The notes: generated by a model from the sequence alone, not told the origin. A DNA stretch of 64,000 nt from Lineus longissimus (GCF_910592395.1 NC_088313.1:7258501-7322500); one strand, 5' to 3'. Numbered from the stretch's first letter, positions 40,901 through 48,967 are shown. A program made the numbers and translations.

Positions 40901-41688
40901 CTTTTTATGGAAAAACTTGTGAAAATGTAAGGAACAGGGTTGAAATTGAATTTGTATCAGACGGGGAGAGAGCCAGGAATGTAATGGCCAATCCCAGGTT
41001 TTCATCGATATGCGTATTTGACGAACATAATGCTGCTATTAGCATGAGGAAAACATCAATGAAATTCAACAAACCAATCTACATAGGAGCTTCAGTACTT
41101 GAATTGTCTAAATTATTAATGTATGAATTCTATTATGAAGTTCTTCAACCGTACTTTGGTGAGAAAAATATTGAACTACTGTATCTAGATACAGATTCCT
41201 TTGTACTTAACATTAATACTGATGACTTAACTAAAGACTTAAAGGAGTTGAAACACTATTTTGACTTCAGTAATTATCCAAAAGATCATCCACTCTATGA
41301 TACCAGTAAGAAGAAGGTACCAGGCTACTTTAAGGATGAGCTAGGAGGAGTAGAGATGACTGAATTCATTGCCCTGAGAAGTAAGATGTACGCTTACAGA
41401 GCAAAAGATTACGATTCTAAGAAATTGAAGGGTATTGCCAAGAATGTAGTAAGGAGAAATATCTCATTTGATGACTATGTTGATTGTCTTGAAAAGAGTA
41501 GGTCATTTTACCACAAGATGAGACACTTAAGATCAGATAAACACCAAATCTATTTGGAAGAAGTTGACAAAAAAAGCCTCAGTCCTTTTGATGACAAGAG
41601 GTTCATACTTGAAGATGGAATAAGCACCTTACCATTTGGAATGTATTATGAAGGCTACATAGATTACAGCGATTCAAACTTCGCTTGA
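37945..41688 (+). CDS. PolB: Protein-primed family B DNA polymerase
   Basis: About 1,247 aa from the ATG at 37945 (the frame is open 33 bp further upstream but without ATG). An N-terminal C2H2-like finger (CTTCDKYISYNNMAIHRRTKGH region) is followed by exonuclease motifs YADFEA (near 39200), HNLSNYDSH (near 39655) and TDVILLADLFEKF (near 40100). Polymerase motif A is DANNLYGWSM (near 40360), motif B LMNNSFYGKT (near 40890) and motif C YLDTDSF (near 41180). Between the first two exonuclease motifs is a Cys/His module (CYYCNQPL ... DHDHYCGRYRGAAHNSCN) like endonuclease VII. All catalytic acids are present. Three double-hairpin units lie inside (38684, 38745, 40440) between, not within, motifs. 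It replicates the element from its termini. Confidence 0.97.
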   Translation: MTDKNQKILCTTCDKYISYNNMAIHRRTKGHLSKLNPDYVPLAQPRAPSLIPKTMDKKLAFEENELDGIKKVSGIEIVKQFGKPVVTISLKIDREAKQVYEYRDKLEEVLFQLNDYHHKISISVFAQFDRPLVEEQSIDRQGESVTHPIQSPMESIISRNQAIYAITNQLNYIKTQIEERYFQGSGLTLNKIESCNMTICSYKRCKGGHYTKLPFKTKAVINVESNDNKCFLWSLLAAKYLKENPETDFVLRAELESTFNITTDIKIEPSSQYGVRIKSFPVCIQKDIPKIESDNNLKINVFKLENEWAKSTCEAKLEPLYLSKNYDDDDVIDLLYFKDHFMYIRDINLFFRTLAHRVYLCRRCMNYFYRKSTLDKHKKKCGEHDYCKITLPTPNSKWSQIKFEKHSFKNRVPFVIYADFEAISEPCSSAEGNIPVVSVEPPMMKEPSSKKLFKQNASAVGVYVHSDYTHLYSSQYVSHRGADVVDVFCNWLIRMEEQFSNLLNCNFPLTMTDEDWHKYQLETHCYYCNQPLGYDKVKDHDHYCGRYRGAAHNSCNLNEKKAMFVPVFFHNLSNYDSHLFIKELMNKLPKYKKLKILAKTSEEYISFQFGCFRFLDSYRFLQSSLDNITKSMLDDDFKITRQLFPNTTDFKLLRKKGSVPYSFYTSHESYNVTYLEKSMFFDELKNEMAPDSAYDEAKVIWDHFKIRNHGEFIDLYLKTDVILLADLFEKFRDVNLNYFQIDPCHCYSAPGLTWQAGLKYTGINLELLTDTNILLTFEKAIRGGISGVMGTRHVKADEHHKLLYIDANNLYGWSMMEPQPYGSFEMIDIDPLELCSQDKVRLNMNVISKEQIMAIPSDSEVGYFLEVDLEYPGNIKFKSRNFPFCPESLFIEDDELSPYQRELLGDDKRSNVEKLILTQKDKTNYIVHYRMLQFYLKHGMVLKRVHSVISFKQSKWLAPYIDFNTKRRMDSKTDFEKDYFKLMNNSFYGKTCENVRNRVEIEFVSDGERARNVMANPRFSSICVFDEHNAAISMRKTSMKFNKPIYIGASVLELSKLLMYEFYYEVLQPYFGEKNIELLYLDTDSFVLNINTDDLTKDLKELKHYFDFSNYPKDHPLYDTSKKKVPGYFKDELGGVEMTEFIALRSKMYAYRAKDYDSKKLKGIAKNVVRRNISFDDYVDCLEKSRSFYHKMRHLRSDKHQIYLEEVDKKSLSPFDDKRFILEDGISTLPFGMYYEGYIDYSDSNFA
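38681..38774. repeat. Two double-hairpin insertions in PolB
   Basis: 38684–38710 (reverse) is flanked by AGA/AGA. 38745–38771 is flanked by AAT/AAT and has second stem GTAC/GTAC instead of GGAC/GTCC. Confidence 0.9.
40437..40469. repeat. Double-hairpin insertion in PolB, third unit
   Basis: 40440–40466 flanked by ACT/ACT, in frame between polymerase motifs A and B. Confidence 0.9.
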
Positions 41689-42001
41689 GTCGAGCTTTGC
41701 TCTCTGGACCTTGTCCTAGTACGACTACGTCTTGAGAGCATAGCTCGAGTTGCAAAAATCATTATTCGGACTTTGTCCTAGTCGAGCTTTGACCTGAGAG
41801 CATAGCTAGATTAAACTAATGAATAGGGTGGTGCTGATGGTAGTGTTACTTGGTGAAATTCATCCCTAACACCGAAGTCATGATAATAGTGATAGTGATA
41901 CACCACATTAGGATTAGGACGTAGTCCGGGTCCGACTTCGTCTTGAGAGCATAGCTCGAGTCGAACTTTGTTCTCTGGACGTAGTCCGGGTCCTGTTTGA
42001 T
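41689..42001. other. Convergent intergenic region with repeat cluster
   Basis: 313 bp between the 3' ends of PolB and the 219-aa gene. No gene. It contains at least five double-hairpin units or halves and may serve as a transcription end for both genes (inference). Confidence 0.7.
41690..41987. repeat. Double-hairpin cluster downstream of PolB
   Basis: Units at 41690–41716, 41722–41748 (reverse), a composite at 41768–41812, a half at 41917–41927, 41933–41959 (reverse) and 41961–41987 (first stem GAAC/GTTC). Confidence 0.85.
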
Positions 42002-42661
42002 TTACTGAACTTTTAGTTTTTCTAGCATCTCTGTCTGTGCTAGTTTTTTTCCTTCTTCTAAAAAAGTCTTCTTTAAAGACTCTACATCAACAGCTGAACT
42101 TGCCTCCCTTTGTTTTTTCCTAATGGCATTTTTCATCGAAATGTATTTCTCCTTCTCCTTGAGAATCAAAGTAAACTCATCTGTAGATATGTGAGAATCG
42201 GTTAAGGCTTTACTAACCAAATCATTGATTGTGTTCAGTTTTGAAATTGCCAACATTCTGATATTCTCATGCTTTTCAATTTTCTTAAGAATATTCTTTT
42301 TCTCCCAGCCTAAGGCTGATGAAATAATGGCACTACCTATTGTTACGCCACCCAAAGCTAAGCCTATCGGTGCCGTGATGACACCAGCTAGAGCGGAAAC
42401 ACCAACAGATCCGGCTGCAACGCTGGCAAAATTAAGGAAATGGCTAATGCCAGTAATTACGCTAAATGCTTTTTTGTACTTTGAAAATATCTTTCTTCTA
42501 AATTCAATCTCGCTTTCTAAGAAACTCTTAACCTCACATATTTGTTGTAGTCTGAAAGCCTGAGGGTTACTTTCTGTATGCTTTTCAGACCTTTCATAGT
42601 TCAAATGACTTTCAGAGTTTAAATTACTTAAATCTGGATAAACCTTATTGTCTCCATCCAT
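42002..42661 (-). CDS. Protein with Gly/Ala-rich hydrophobic hairpin
   Basis: 219 aa. A charged N-terminal half (about residues 1–66) leads to a long Gly/Ala-rich hydrophobic segment (about 67–119: FLNFASVAAGSVGVSALAGV, IGLALGGVTIGSAIISSALG), then a predicted helical, charged C-terminus (KLNTINDLVSKALTDSHIST). I recall similar proteins in cnidarian Polintons. The layout suggests membrane insertion, perhaps during entry or exit, but there is no established function. ATG in TTAAATG. Confidence 0.7.
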   Translation of the reverse strand: MDGDNKVYPDLSNLNSESHLNYERSEKHTESNPQAFRLQQICEVKSFLESEIEFRRKIFSKYKKAFSVITGISHFLNFASVAAGSVGVSALAGVITAPIGLALGGVTIGSAIISSALGWEKKNILKKIEKHENIRMLAISKLNTINDLVSKALTDSHISTDEFTLILKEKEKYISMKNAIRKKQREASSAVDVESLKKTFLEEGKKLAQTEMLEKLKVQ

Positions 42662-42665
42662 TTAA

Positions 42666-42971
42666 TTAGTGGGAAAAACTAGAATCAGTTGTTCTGTCAT
42701 TTCTAGTGTTTAGTGTTGATCCTACAGACACTACAGGTTTTTGAAGTACATTAAATTTTAAAGGTTTTTCTGACCCAACAGGTTTTTCTGACCCAACAGG
42801 TTTTTCTGTCCCAGCAGGTTTTTCTGACCCAGCAGGCACAGAAGGTTTTAAAGGTTTTTCGGGACCAGGCTCCAACTTTGACTCTACTTCTGCCTCTAAT
42901 TCTCTATGAAATCGTTCTAATCTTTCTTTCCAATTACGTGGTCGTTTTGTGTAACCCCAAGTTCTATTCAT
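42666..42971 (-). CDS. Small Pro/Lys-repeat protein
   Basis: 101 aa with a basic start (MNRTWGYTKRPRNWKERLER) and five to six tandem (V/A)GSEKP-like units encoded by a 15-bp repeat (about 42765–42850). It starts in TTAATTAAATG, 19 bp from the HNH gene stop. Unknown function. Confidence 0.6.
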   Translation of the reverse strand: MNRTWGYTKRPRNWKERLERFHRELEAEVESKLEPGPEKPLKPSVPAGSEKPAGTEKPVGSEKPVGSEKPLKFNVLQKPVVSVGSTLNTRNDRTTDSSFSH

Positions 42972-42990
42972 TTAATTAAGTAAAATAAAA

Positions 42991-44118
42991 TCAATTCACT
43001 GCAAAGAGTAAATTTCTTTCAAGTCTATTATTCAACTTAATCATCTCGTTTATGATTTCTGTCTGACTACATATGTTAATGTTCTGGTTCATTCTCATGT
43101 TATTATTTAAATTCGATAATCTATCAAGCAGAATCATATTTTCATCACGAAGATAATCCCCGAAATGCTGTGATATCACTATTTTCCAATTTGGTATTAC
43201 ATCCTGGTCTCGAAAGACAAACCAGTTTTCACTTCTCATTTTTACCATGAAATCCATTGACCTATCCAATTGATCCTTAAATAGTGTGTAGTCTACTTTA
43301 GCACTCTTCTGTCTGTTTTGTGTTTTAGACATTGGTCTAATGTTAAACCAAGCAAAGCACAGTTCAGGTTTATCTTTGAATTCCTTGATTGGTAAGACAT
43401 GATCCAACTCTTCTTCTACTATTCGAACTCTGTTCTCGGGACTTTGTCCTATTGGAGATAGACTCCTCTGGTACTTTAACCACTGTGAGAAGAAACTGTC
43501 TGTACATCCTAGATTGAATGAGGAATTACCTTTACACTCTCCCTTAGAAATGCGGTTTAGACCAACTCTAATTTTGTGTCTGTCTCTATTACCATTTTGG
43601 TCAAGGTAATCCTTTTTGTAATATGAATTAAAACATGATCTGCAGTTACCTCTATTTCCGTCTTTACCAAATTCACCATCACTTAGTAATTTATTTTCAT
43701 AACATTTATTACATACCTTGATTTTACTTGAACCACATTCTTTACAGTAATCAAGTAGTTTATTACGCCTGTTCTTTTCAAAATTAATTTCAGGTTTCTT
43801 TTCACAGCACTTAACACAATAAATTGTAGGTTGATTTTCCATGTTTTGATTCATCATATTATTCTGATTTTCCATATTTTGATTCATCATATTATTCTGA
43901 TTTATCATATTTTGATTTTCCATGTTTTGATTTAAGATAAACTGATTTATCATATTTTGATTTAACATAATCTGATTTATCAGATTTTGATTTAACATAT
44001 TATTTTGATGCAAATAATACAAAAACTTCTGAATATTTTGATTCATCATATTATCATGATTCATCATATCATTTTGATTCATCATACCATTTTGATTATC
44101 AAATATTGCTCCATCCAT
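42991..44118 (-). CDS. HNH-type zinc protein with Asn/Met-rich repeats
   Basis: 375 aa. The N-terminal quarter is tandem NMMNQN / NMENQN repeats. A Cys-rich region follows: CVKCCEKKP, YCKECGSSKIKVCNKCYEN and NCRSCFNSYYKK. The C-terminal half has LDHVLPIKEF, then NIRPMSKTQNRQKSAK, matching the D-H...N...N pattern of HNH endonucleases. One double-hairpin unit (43424–43450, flanked by ATT) sits just before the HNH motif. A nuclease role, for example in replication intermediate processing, is inferred from the motif. Confidence 0.7.
   Translation of the reverse strand: MDGAIFDNQNGMMNQNDMMNHDNMMNQNIQKFLYYLHQNNMLNQNLINQIMLNQNMINQFILNQNMENQNMINQNNMMNQNMENQNNMMNQNMENQPTIYCVKCCEKKPEINFEKNRRNKLLDYCKECGSSKIKVCNKCYENKLLSDGEFGKDGNRGNCRSCFNSYYKKDYLDQNGNRDRHKIRVGLNRISKGECKGNSSFNLGCTDSFFSQWLKYQRSLSPIGQSPENRVRIVEEELDHVLPIKEFKDKPELCFAWFNIRPMSKTQNRQKSAKVDYTLFKDQLDRSMDFMVKMRSENWFVFRDQDVIPNWKIVISQHFGDYLRDENMILLDRLSNLNNNMRMNQNINICSQTEIINEMIKLNNRLERNLLFAVN
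43421..43453. repeat. Double-hairpin insertion in the HNH gene
   Basis: 43424–43450 flanked by ATT/ATT; first stem GAAC/GTTC, second GGAC/GTCC. Confidence 0.88.
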
Positions 44119-44206
44119 TTCTTTCTTTATTTAGTAGGACATTTTTTTTTTAAATTACGTTTTTCGAACTTGTTCTTGTGACTTAAGTCACTTTAGAGAC
44201 TTTATT

Positions 44207-45301
44207 TCATTTCAATGATTTGATATCAGAAACTGGTAACCATTCATTGAACTTATCACTGTAACCCTTCCACTTCACTAATCCGTATTTCTTGCCTTTA
44301 CTGGTCTTGTACCTTAGGATTTTCTCGATCTTGTACTCTAGCTGGTCAGGATTAGGAACATAGCTCAATTCCTCTTCATAGAAATATCCTTGAATTTCTT
44401 CTTTGTGGTAATCCTCAAGCTGGTAGACGATAGGGTGAGTAAATATGATCTGTTTGATTTGGAACACCTCCTCAGTGTAGTTGGGCATGTAACCTTTACC
44501 GAAAATGGACTTGTACTTTGAAATTCTTACACTGTCACCTACTTTGTACTTTGGATCACCAAATGTCTCTTTGAGGTGAAGACCGTAAAGATTGTACCAC
44601 ACTGTTCCTTCGTTTTCCATCTTTCTGGCGTCTACAGGTTTCATACCTATTGATGAGTGAAATGTGTTATTGTAGCCGCTGACCAGGTCATCCAGAACGT
44701 CAATCCACTTGTCAGTCTCCTTAGCGGTGAAATAACGCCACATTTTTTCTTTAAGGGTTCTATTGAATCTCTCTACTACTGCTGCCTTCTTATCAGATTT
44801 TGTGGAGAACCATTCTATGTCATTTTCTGTTAAGAGTTCCTTGAAGTGTTTGTTGTAAAATTCTTTACCGTCATCAAACTGGATTTTCGTTGGTTTTGCT
44901 TCCTCAAATATCACTTTAAATGCATCTCTGATTTCTTCTCCCCTCTTACTCTTAACTGCTAGAGCCCAAGAAAAACGACTAAATAGATCTATGACTGTTA
45001 AAATGAATCTGAAACCCTTATTCTGTTTCTCAAATTTTTGCATGTCAACCAGATCAGCTTGCCATTGTTGATCGATGTACGATACCATTGTCTTCCTGAA
45101 GGTGAATTTCTTAATGGCCGGTTTGTGTAGTTGGTGAGTTGGTAGTGTTTCTAGAAATTCTTTCACTTCTTTTTTTTTAATAAGTTTACCATCTTCCTTG
45201 ACCTGTTTCCACATCTTACTCAAAGAACTGTAAGCCACGGGACTCTCAGGGTTGTAGTACAAATCCCTTAGATACTGCTGTGTGTCATCCTTTACATTCA
45301 T
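44207..45301 (-). CDS. INT: Retroviral-type integrase with chromodomain
   Basis: 364 aa. The RVE catalytic core has Asp83 in WQADLVDM, Asp143 in QFDDGKEF and Glu177 in AAVVERFNRTLKEKMWRYFT (D-D-E with 33 residues between the last two). An N-terminal region precedes it and a chromodomain closes the protein (about 318–364: EKILRYKTSKGKKYGLVKWK, GYSDKFNEWLPVSDI), probably guiding insertion to modified histones. It makes the 6-bp staggered cut seen as TACTTG. It is divergent with the ATPase, with start codons 4 bp apart. No double-hairpin unit is inside. Confidence 0.97.
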   Translation of the reverse strand: MNVKDDTQQYLRDLYYNPESPVAYSSLSKMWKQVKEDGKLIKKKEVKEFLETLPTHQLHKPAIKKFTFRKTMVSYIDQQWQADLVDMQKFEKQNKGFRFILTVIDLFSRFSWALAVKSKRGEEIRDAFKVIFEEAKPTKIQFDDGKEFYNKHFKELLTENDIEWFSTKSDKKAAVVERFNRTLKEKMWRYFTAKETDKWIDVLDDLVSGYNNTFHSSIGMKPVDARKMENEGTVWYNLYGLHLKETFGDPKYKVGDSVRISKYKSIFGKGYMPNYTEEVFQIKQIIFTHPIVYQLEDYHKEEIQGYFYEEELSYVPNPDQLEYKIEKILRYKTSKGKKYGLVKWKGYSDKFNEWLPVSDIKSLK

Positions 45302-45310
45302 TTAAATGAG
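45296..45310. promoter_or_regulatory. Shared start-site palindrome of integrase and ATPase
   Basis: CATTTAAATG (45299–45308) contains both start codons, integrase leftward and ATPase rightward, with only TTAA between them. Any promoter elements must therefore lie in the opposite gene's coding region. Confidence 0.6.
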
Positions 45311-45926
45311 TGAAGTATTTATTTACGAGCCACACAATATGTTAATTTCTGGTGTTACCAATTGTGGTAAGACATATTTTGCCCTTGACCTCTTAGAAAA
45401 GGAGTATCGGCACAAGTTCCAGAACATAGTCATTTTCTGTCCAACATATTTCAACAATAAGACATATGAAAGGAAATGGATTTACCAAGACAAGAACGTC
45501 TACATAGTTAATCCCGAAGCTGTGGCCAGTAATTTGGACCTTGTGCTTCAGTTTGCTACTCTGACCTTTGCTGGTTCTAACACATTATTCCTCATTGATG
45601 ACTGTGCTAATTTGAGAGACACAAAAAAGAAGGTGTCCGAGTTATGTAATCTTGCCTTTTCCGGCAGGCACTACAATCTCACTGTTTGGTTACTAGTTCA
45701 GAAGTACAATTCAGTTGTCAAGGACTACAGAGAGAACATAAGAATTTTAGTATTATTTTTTAATAAGGATGAATCAGCCATGAAAGATGCCTTAGAAGAA
45801 AACAGTGTTATTCCTAAGGAGAAAAGACAGTACTACATAGAAGAACTTAAGATGAAAAAAGGATCAAAACTGATCATTAGACTACAACATCCATTTGGAT
45901 TTACTCTTTCACATCAAAAATCTTAG
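45306..45926 (+). CDS. A32/FtsK-HerA-type DNA packaging ATPase
   Basis: 206 aa. Walker A is GVTNCGKT (residues 16–23) and Walker B TLFLIDDC (Asp98, Asp99). SGRHYNLTVWLLVQKYN is the arginine-finger/sensor region of this family. It is the motor expected to pump element DNA into the capsid. Length is normal for the family. It overlaps the integrase promoter region and converges with the 152-aa gene, separated by 34 bp with a hairpin repeat. Confidence 0.95.
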   Translation: MSEVFIYEPHNMLISGVTNCGKTYFALDLLEKEYRHKFQNIVIFCPTYFNNKTYERKWIYQDKNVYIVNPEAVASNLDLVLQFATLTFAGSNTLFLIDDCANLRDTKKKVSELCNLAFSGRHYNLTVWLLVQKYNSVVKDYRENIRILVLFFNKDESAMKDALEENSVIPKEKRQYYIEELKMKKGSKLIIRLQHPFGFTLSHQKS

Positions 45927-45944
45927 TCCCCCTTCTCATCATCA

Positions 45945-45974
45945 GGACTGTGTCCGATCATCAGGACTGTGTCC
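45945..45974. repeat. Two single hairpins between ATPase and 152-aa gene
   Basis: GGAC-TGT-GTCC twice with 19-bp period, second-hairpin halves of the repeat at a convergent junction. Confidence 0.8.
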
Positions 45975-46419
45975 GATCAGTGGTCTTAGTCTTTCTAACC
46001 CTAGTAAAATAATAAATTATTAACCCTAAACCACTAAGTCCTAGGATAATCCATAGGTACTCGTATTTCTTCATTTCATCACTAGGTTGGTAGTAATCAC
46101 TTAATTGTGGTCGCTGAGGTAGTACAATAGTTCTTTCTGGATGTAAATGATTGTAAACAGTAAGTGCTGAATCAGTATTGTTAAAATCAATAGAAGCGTC
46201 TCTTTCTCTCTTTAATTCAAGATTAACGAAGTCAATGGTACTTTTCCTATGCTCCTCCCATTCGGTTGAAGCTTTTTGTAATTGCTCCTGAGCCAAATCA
46301 TGTCTTTTCACTTCAGTCTCATAGCCATTCTTGTCTAGTTTTTTAAAAAGGTAACCGGATCCAGTGAATGCTAATCCATTGATTATTGCAGATCCAAATA
46401 ACATGCCAATGCCAGCCAT
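45961..46419 (-). CDS. Small virion-type membrane protein
   Basis: 152 aa. A hydrophobic N-terminus (GIGMLFGSAIINGLAFTGSG), a charged helix (EVKRHDLAQEQLQKASTEWE), the motif LSDYYQPSDE and a C-terminal membrane segment (about 120–137, YLWIILGLSGLGLIIYYF). I recall this arrangement in cnidarian Polintons. The penton gene follows 22 bp away, suggesting a structural block. Function not known. Its last codons and stop read into a hairpin repeat (45964–45974). Confidence 0.75.
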   Translation of the reverse strand: MAGIGMLFGSAIINGLAFTGSGYLFKKLDKNGYETEVKRHDLAQEQLQKASTEWEEHRKSTIDFVNLELKRERDASIDFNNTDSALTVYNHLHPERTIVLPQRPQLSDYYQPSDEMKKYEYLWIILGLSGLGLIIYYFTRVRKTKTTDRTQS

Positions 46420-46441
46420 TTAATTCCAATGAATTTTAATT

Positions 46442-47209
46442 TCAATGATGTGTCCCTGAGAGCATAGCTCGAGTTAATACCAATTGGTACTGTACATTAT
46501 GACCATTAAGATCGATGATTTCACCTTTTTCATCAGTTAAGCGAATATTCAGCTTATTGAATCTTGGTTTACAGGGAATTGCTATTGGTTTCTCAAATGT
46601 GTATGCTATTAAATCCCCAAAATTAGCTTCCTTTATTGGTCTTGTGGTTAGCACATCAGATGCTTCACCATTACTTAATACACTATTAGATTCGATTATG
46701 TCACAGTGAAAAACAAAATGGTTAATTGGTCTAAAATTGATGGGTTTCTCGCTTACAACATCATCCTTACTTTTATTGTCTAAAGGGTAAGGCCATTCTG
46801 ATTTCATGCCAAATAATTCGTTACTTTTACCAAGAAAATAGATCTGATAATGCGCCTCATTTTTTCTCTTTAGGAAGTGTAAGATGGCCTTACCTGTTGG
46901 TTCTTCAAGGTCAAATCTGACAGCACCTCTACTCATACTATTTTCTTTCAACTTATCCGCAAATACTTTTGAAAAGCTCTGTAGGTCATAAAGACCATCT
47001 GGTAGCGTAATCTCTGCCACATCAAACCCCTTAACTTTGATTCGGTTATTCTCCCTGGCTGCACTTATGTTGTAGAATGTACAAGGTATTACTGCAAAAG
47101 TTAAAGTGATGCTACATGCATCCTGAATTTCAGTCTTGAGATTGACTGTTAAATCACTTGAACTCTGATCTGGATAGTCACTTGAATCTATGTTCATTAC
47201 AGTAATCAT
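46442..47209 (-). CDS. Minor capsid (penton) protein, single jelly-roll
   Basis: 255 aa. It begins with an alternating strand pattern (SSDLTVNLKTEIQDACSITL, FAVIPCTFYNIS) and ends with PRFNKLNIRLTDEKGEIIDL and NGHNVQYQLVL, the signature of the Polinton minor capsid protein that forms fivefold vertices. The C-terminal LTRAMLSGTHH is encoded by a truncated double-hairpin repeat (46450–46472), so the natural end has been replaced. ATG in AGTAAATG. Confidence 0.85.
   Translation of the reverse strand: MITVMNIDSSDYPDQSSSDLTVNLKTEIQDACSITLTFAVIPCTFYNISAARENNRIKVKGFDVAEITLPDGLYDLQSFSKVFADKLKENSMSRGAVRFDLEEPTGKAILHFLKRKNEAHYQIYFLGKSNELFGMKSEWPYPLDNKSKDDVVSEKPINFRPINHFVFHCDIIESNSVLSNGEASDVLTTRPIKEANFGDLIAYTFEKPIAIPCKPRFNKLNIRLTDEKGEIIDLNGHNVQYQLVLTRAMLSGTHH
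46450..46472. repeat. Truncated double-hairpin at the penton C-terminus
   Basis: First hairpin complete, second reduced to GTCC; provides the last codons of the penton gene. Confidence 0.75.
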
Positions 47210-47266
47210 TTACTTAAGCAAATTTTCGTTTTCAAATTTACCTTTTATCAAATAAGTAAATTATTC

Positions 47267-47503
47267 TTACTTCATAATATTTCTGGGTAGGATTCCTTGA
47301 TCGTAAAGGTACTCTAATGTTCCATTACTAATAGCTACAGTTCCTCCCAGTTTAAGAATTTCCTCTAGGTCGGCCTGACTTGGGGGACCAATATTGATTC
47401 TCAAGAACCTTTTCAGTAACATAGAGTAACCAATTGTTGTTGATGCCAACAGTAAACTTTGATACAGTGTATTTATGATATCTTTCTTTCCTGGTGTATC
47501 CAT
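47267..47503 (-). CDS. Small membrane protein between penton and capsid genes
   Basis: 78 aa with one hydrophobic segment (TLYQSLLLASTTIGYSMLL) and a conserved-looking end (EYLYDQGILPRNI). The ATG is in TTAAATG and the position in the capsid block suggests a virion or assembly role. No function known. Confidence 0.65.
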   Translation of the reverse strand: MDTPGKKDIINTLYQSLLLASTTIGYSMLLKRFLRINIGPPSQADLEEILKLGGTVAISNGTLEYLYDQGILPRNIMK

Positions 47504-47549
47504 TTAATTACTTAGAAAATCACTAGTAAAACTCATTTATCTAGTATTC

Positions 47550-47597
47550 AGTGTTGGAGCGAACTTTGTTCTTGCAGCACCTCAGTGCTGGAGTGAA
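47550..47597. repeat. Variant hairpins at the capsid gene end
   Basis: GAAC-TTT-GTTC followed by CAGCAC-CTCA-GTGCTG, which overlaps the capsid stop codon. The second hairpin is unlike the consensus. Confidence 0.6.
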
Positions 47598-48838
47598 GCA
47601 ATCTGAGAATTCTGGATGTTTACCTGGGCGTCAGAAACCACGAATATGTGCATTTTGTATGGTCCCTTTCCAGATTTCTTTGTAATAGATAATTGAATAC
47701 CATCTTTTGTGTTCTGGAGCTTCTTTCCTGATCCGTGAAGGCGATTATCCTCAGAAGTTCTCAGGTCCAACCATAAACCATAGTGATTAGAATCACCATA
47801 GTATTTCTCCATGGTCATGTTACAGTCATGAGTTTTCTTCAAATCTTCAGACATAAAATGTTTCTTGATCTCCTCCCATTGATCCATCATTCTCATTCCT
47901 TCTGGGAACACCTGATTGCCAACACCCTCTATTGTGATCTGCACTTTACTTATGTTAGGGTTTTCAAACTTCTCTGAATCTCTAGCTCCATCTACATAGT
48001 CAGACACAAATAGTAATAATAATCCTTTAATAGACATTCTTGGAAAGTTGATGTTCTCATTAATTAGTGTTTCATTAGCAGTAACATTGACTGTCTTAAA
48101 ATGGTCTACCCAATCATAAAATATTGAGAATCCAGAATTGTACTTGTTACTCAATTGACTAGCAATCATCTTATTAGTAACCGTGTCGTATTCAAAACAA
48201 ATATTCTCTAGTTTGTAGCCCATGCTAGCTGTGTTTGTGGTGACTATGATTTCCTCCTTTGGTGCTAAAGTTATTTCAATAATCACATCTTCTTGAATTG
48301 GAAACTTGTAAAATGGAGCATGATGATGGAATAGTTCAAAATCTAATGGTATTTTGTACTTCTTGTCAAACACTTTCTTTAAAGTCTTTTCATTAGCTGT
48401 TTCTCCAGTGACATCAGCTTCAGCGACTCCTGATCTTAATTCTCTAAGATTTTCTGATTGAATACCCTGAAAAACTCTATCATTTCTTTCTTCTTCTGTA
48501 AACCACAGATCTTTAAATGTAGAATAATGACTGTATTCGTCAAGGTCAAATATCTGCTCTGTTCCCCACTTAACCACCATCTTTGAAATCAGGTTTCTAC
48601 CAAGATTATTTACAACACTATTTTTAGAATCACCAGAAATGGTTACATCAGCAGACAGATAAAGAGATTTAGGTACAAAGAATGTATTCTCTCGCAATGC
48701 CGGTATTCTAACATACAGTGTTTCTTTGGGGTTAGCAGATGATGGGTTATGAGTAATGATATGATGCTGCCTCTCAGCTTTCAAACCAAGTGGAATCTTA
48801 TGTGCCCTTTCGGTATTTAATAAATATCCTGTTGCCAT
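47582..48838 (-). CDS. MCP: Major capsid protein, double jelly-roll
   Basis: 418 aa. Key blocks: NNLGRNLISKMVVKWGTEQI, FDLDEYSHYSTFKDLWFTEE, HHHAPFYKFPIQEDVIIEIT and YYGDSNHYGLWLDLRTSEDN. The LGRNLISK / YKDLW-type pair near the start of the first jelly-roll and the length match Polinton/adintovirus hexon-like capsid proteins. It would assemble as trimers in an icosahedral shell. No double-hairpin unit lies inside, though one ends at the stop codon (47550–47590). Confidence 0.93.
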   Translation of the reverse strand: MATGYLLNTERAHKIPLGLKAERQHHIITHNPSSANPKETLYVRIPALRENTFFVPKSLYLSADVTISGDSKNSVVNNLGRNLISKMVVKWGTEQIFDLDEYSHYSTFKDLWFTEEERNDRVFQGIQSENLRELRSGVAEADVTGETANEKTLKKVFDKKYKIPLDFELFHHHAPFYKFPIQEDVIIEITLAPKEEIIVTTNTASMGYKLENICFEYDTVTNKMIASQLSNKYNSGFSIFYDWVDHFKTVNVTANETLINENINFPRMSIKGLLLLFVSDYVDGARDSEKFENPNISKVQITIEGVGNQVFPEGMRMMDQWEEIKKHFMSEDLKKTHDCNMTMEKYYGDSNHYGLWLDLRTSEDNRLHGSGKKLQNTKDGIQLSITKKSGKGPYKMHIFVVSDAQVNIQNSQIASLQH

Positions 48839-48967
48839 TTTCTATTTATTTACTAGTAAAATTATGTACATGCAGTGAACAGTGCCAACATCATATATCA
48901 GGTAAAATGCACGGAAAAAAGCTATTGACGTGTACTTTCTGTTGGAATACAGTAAGTCATGATTACA

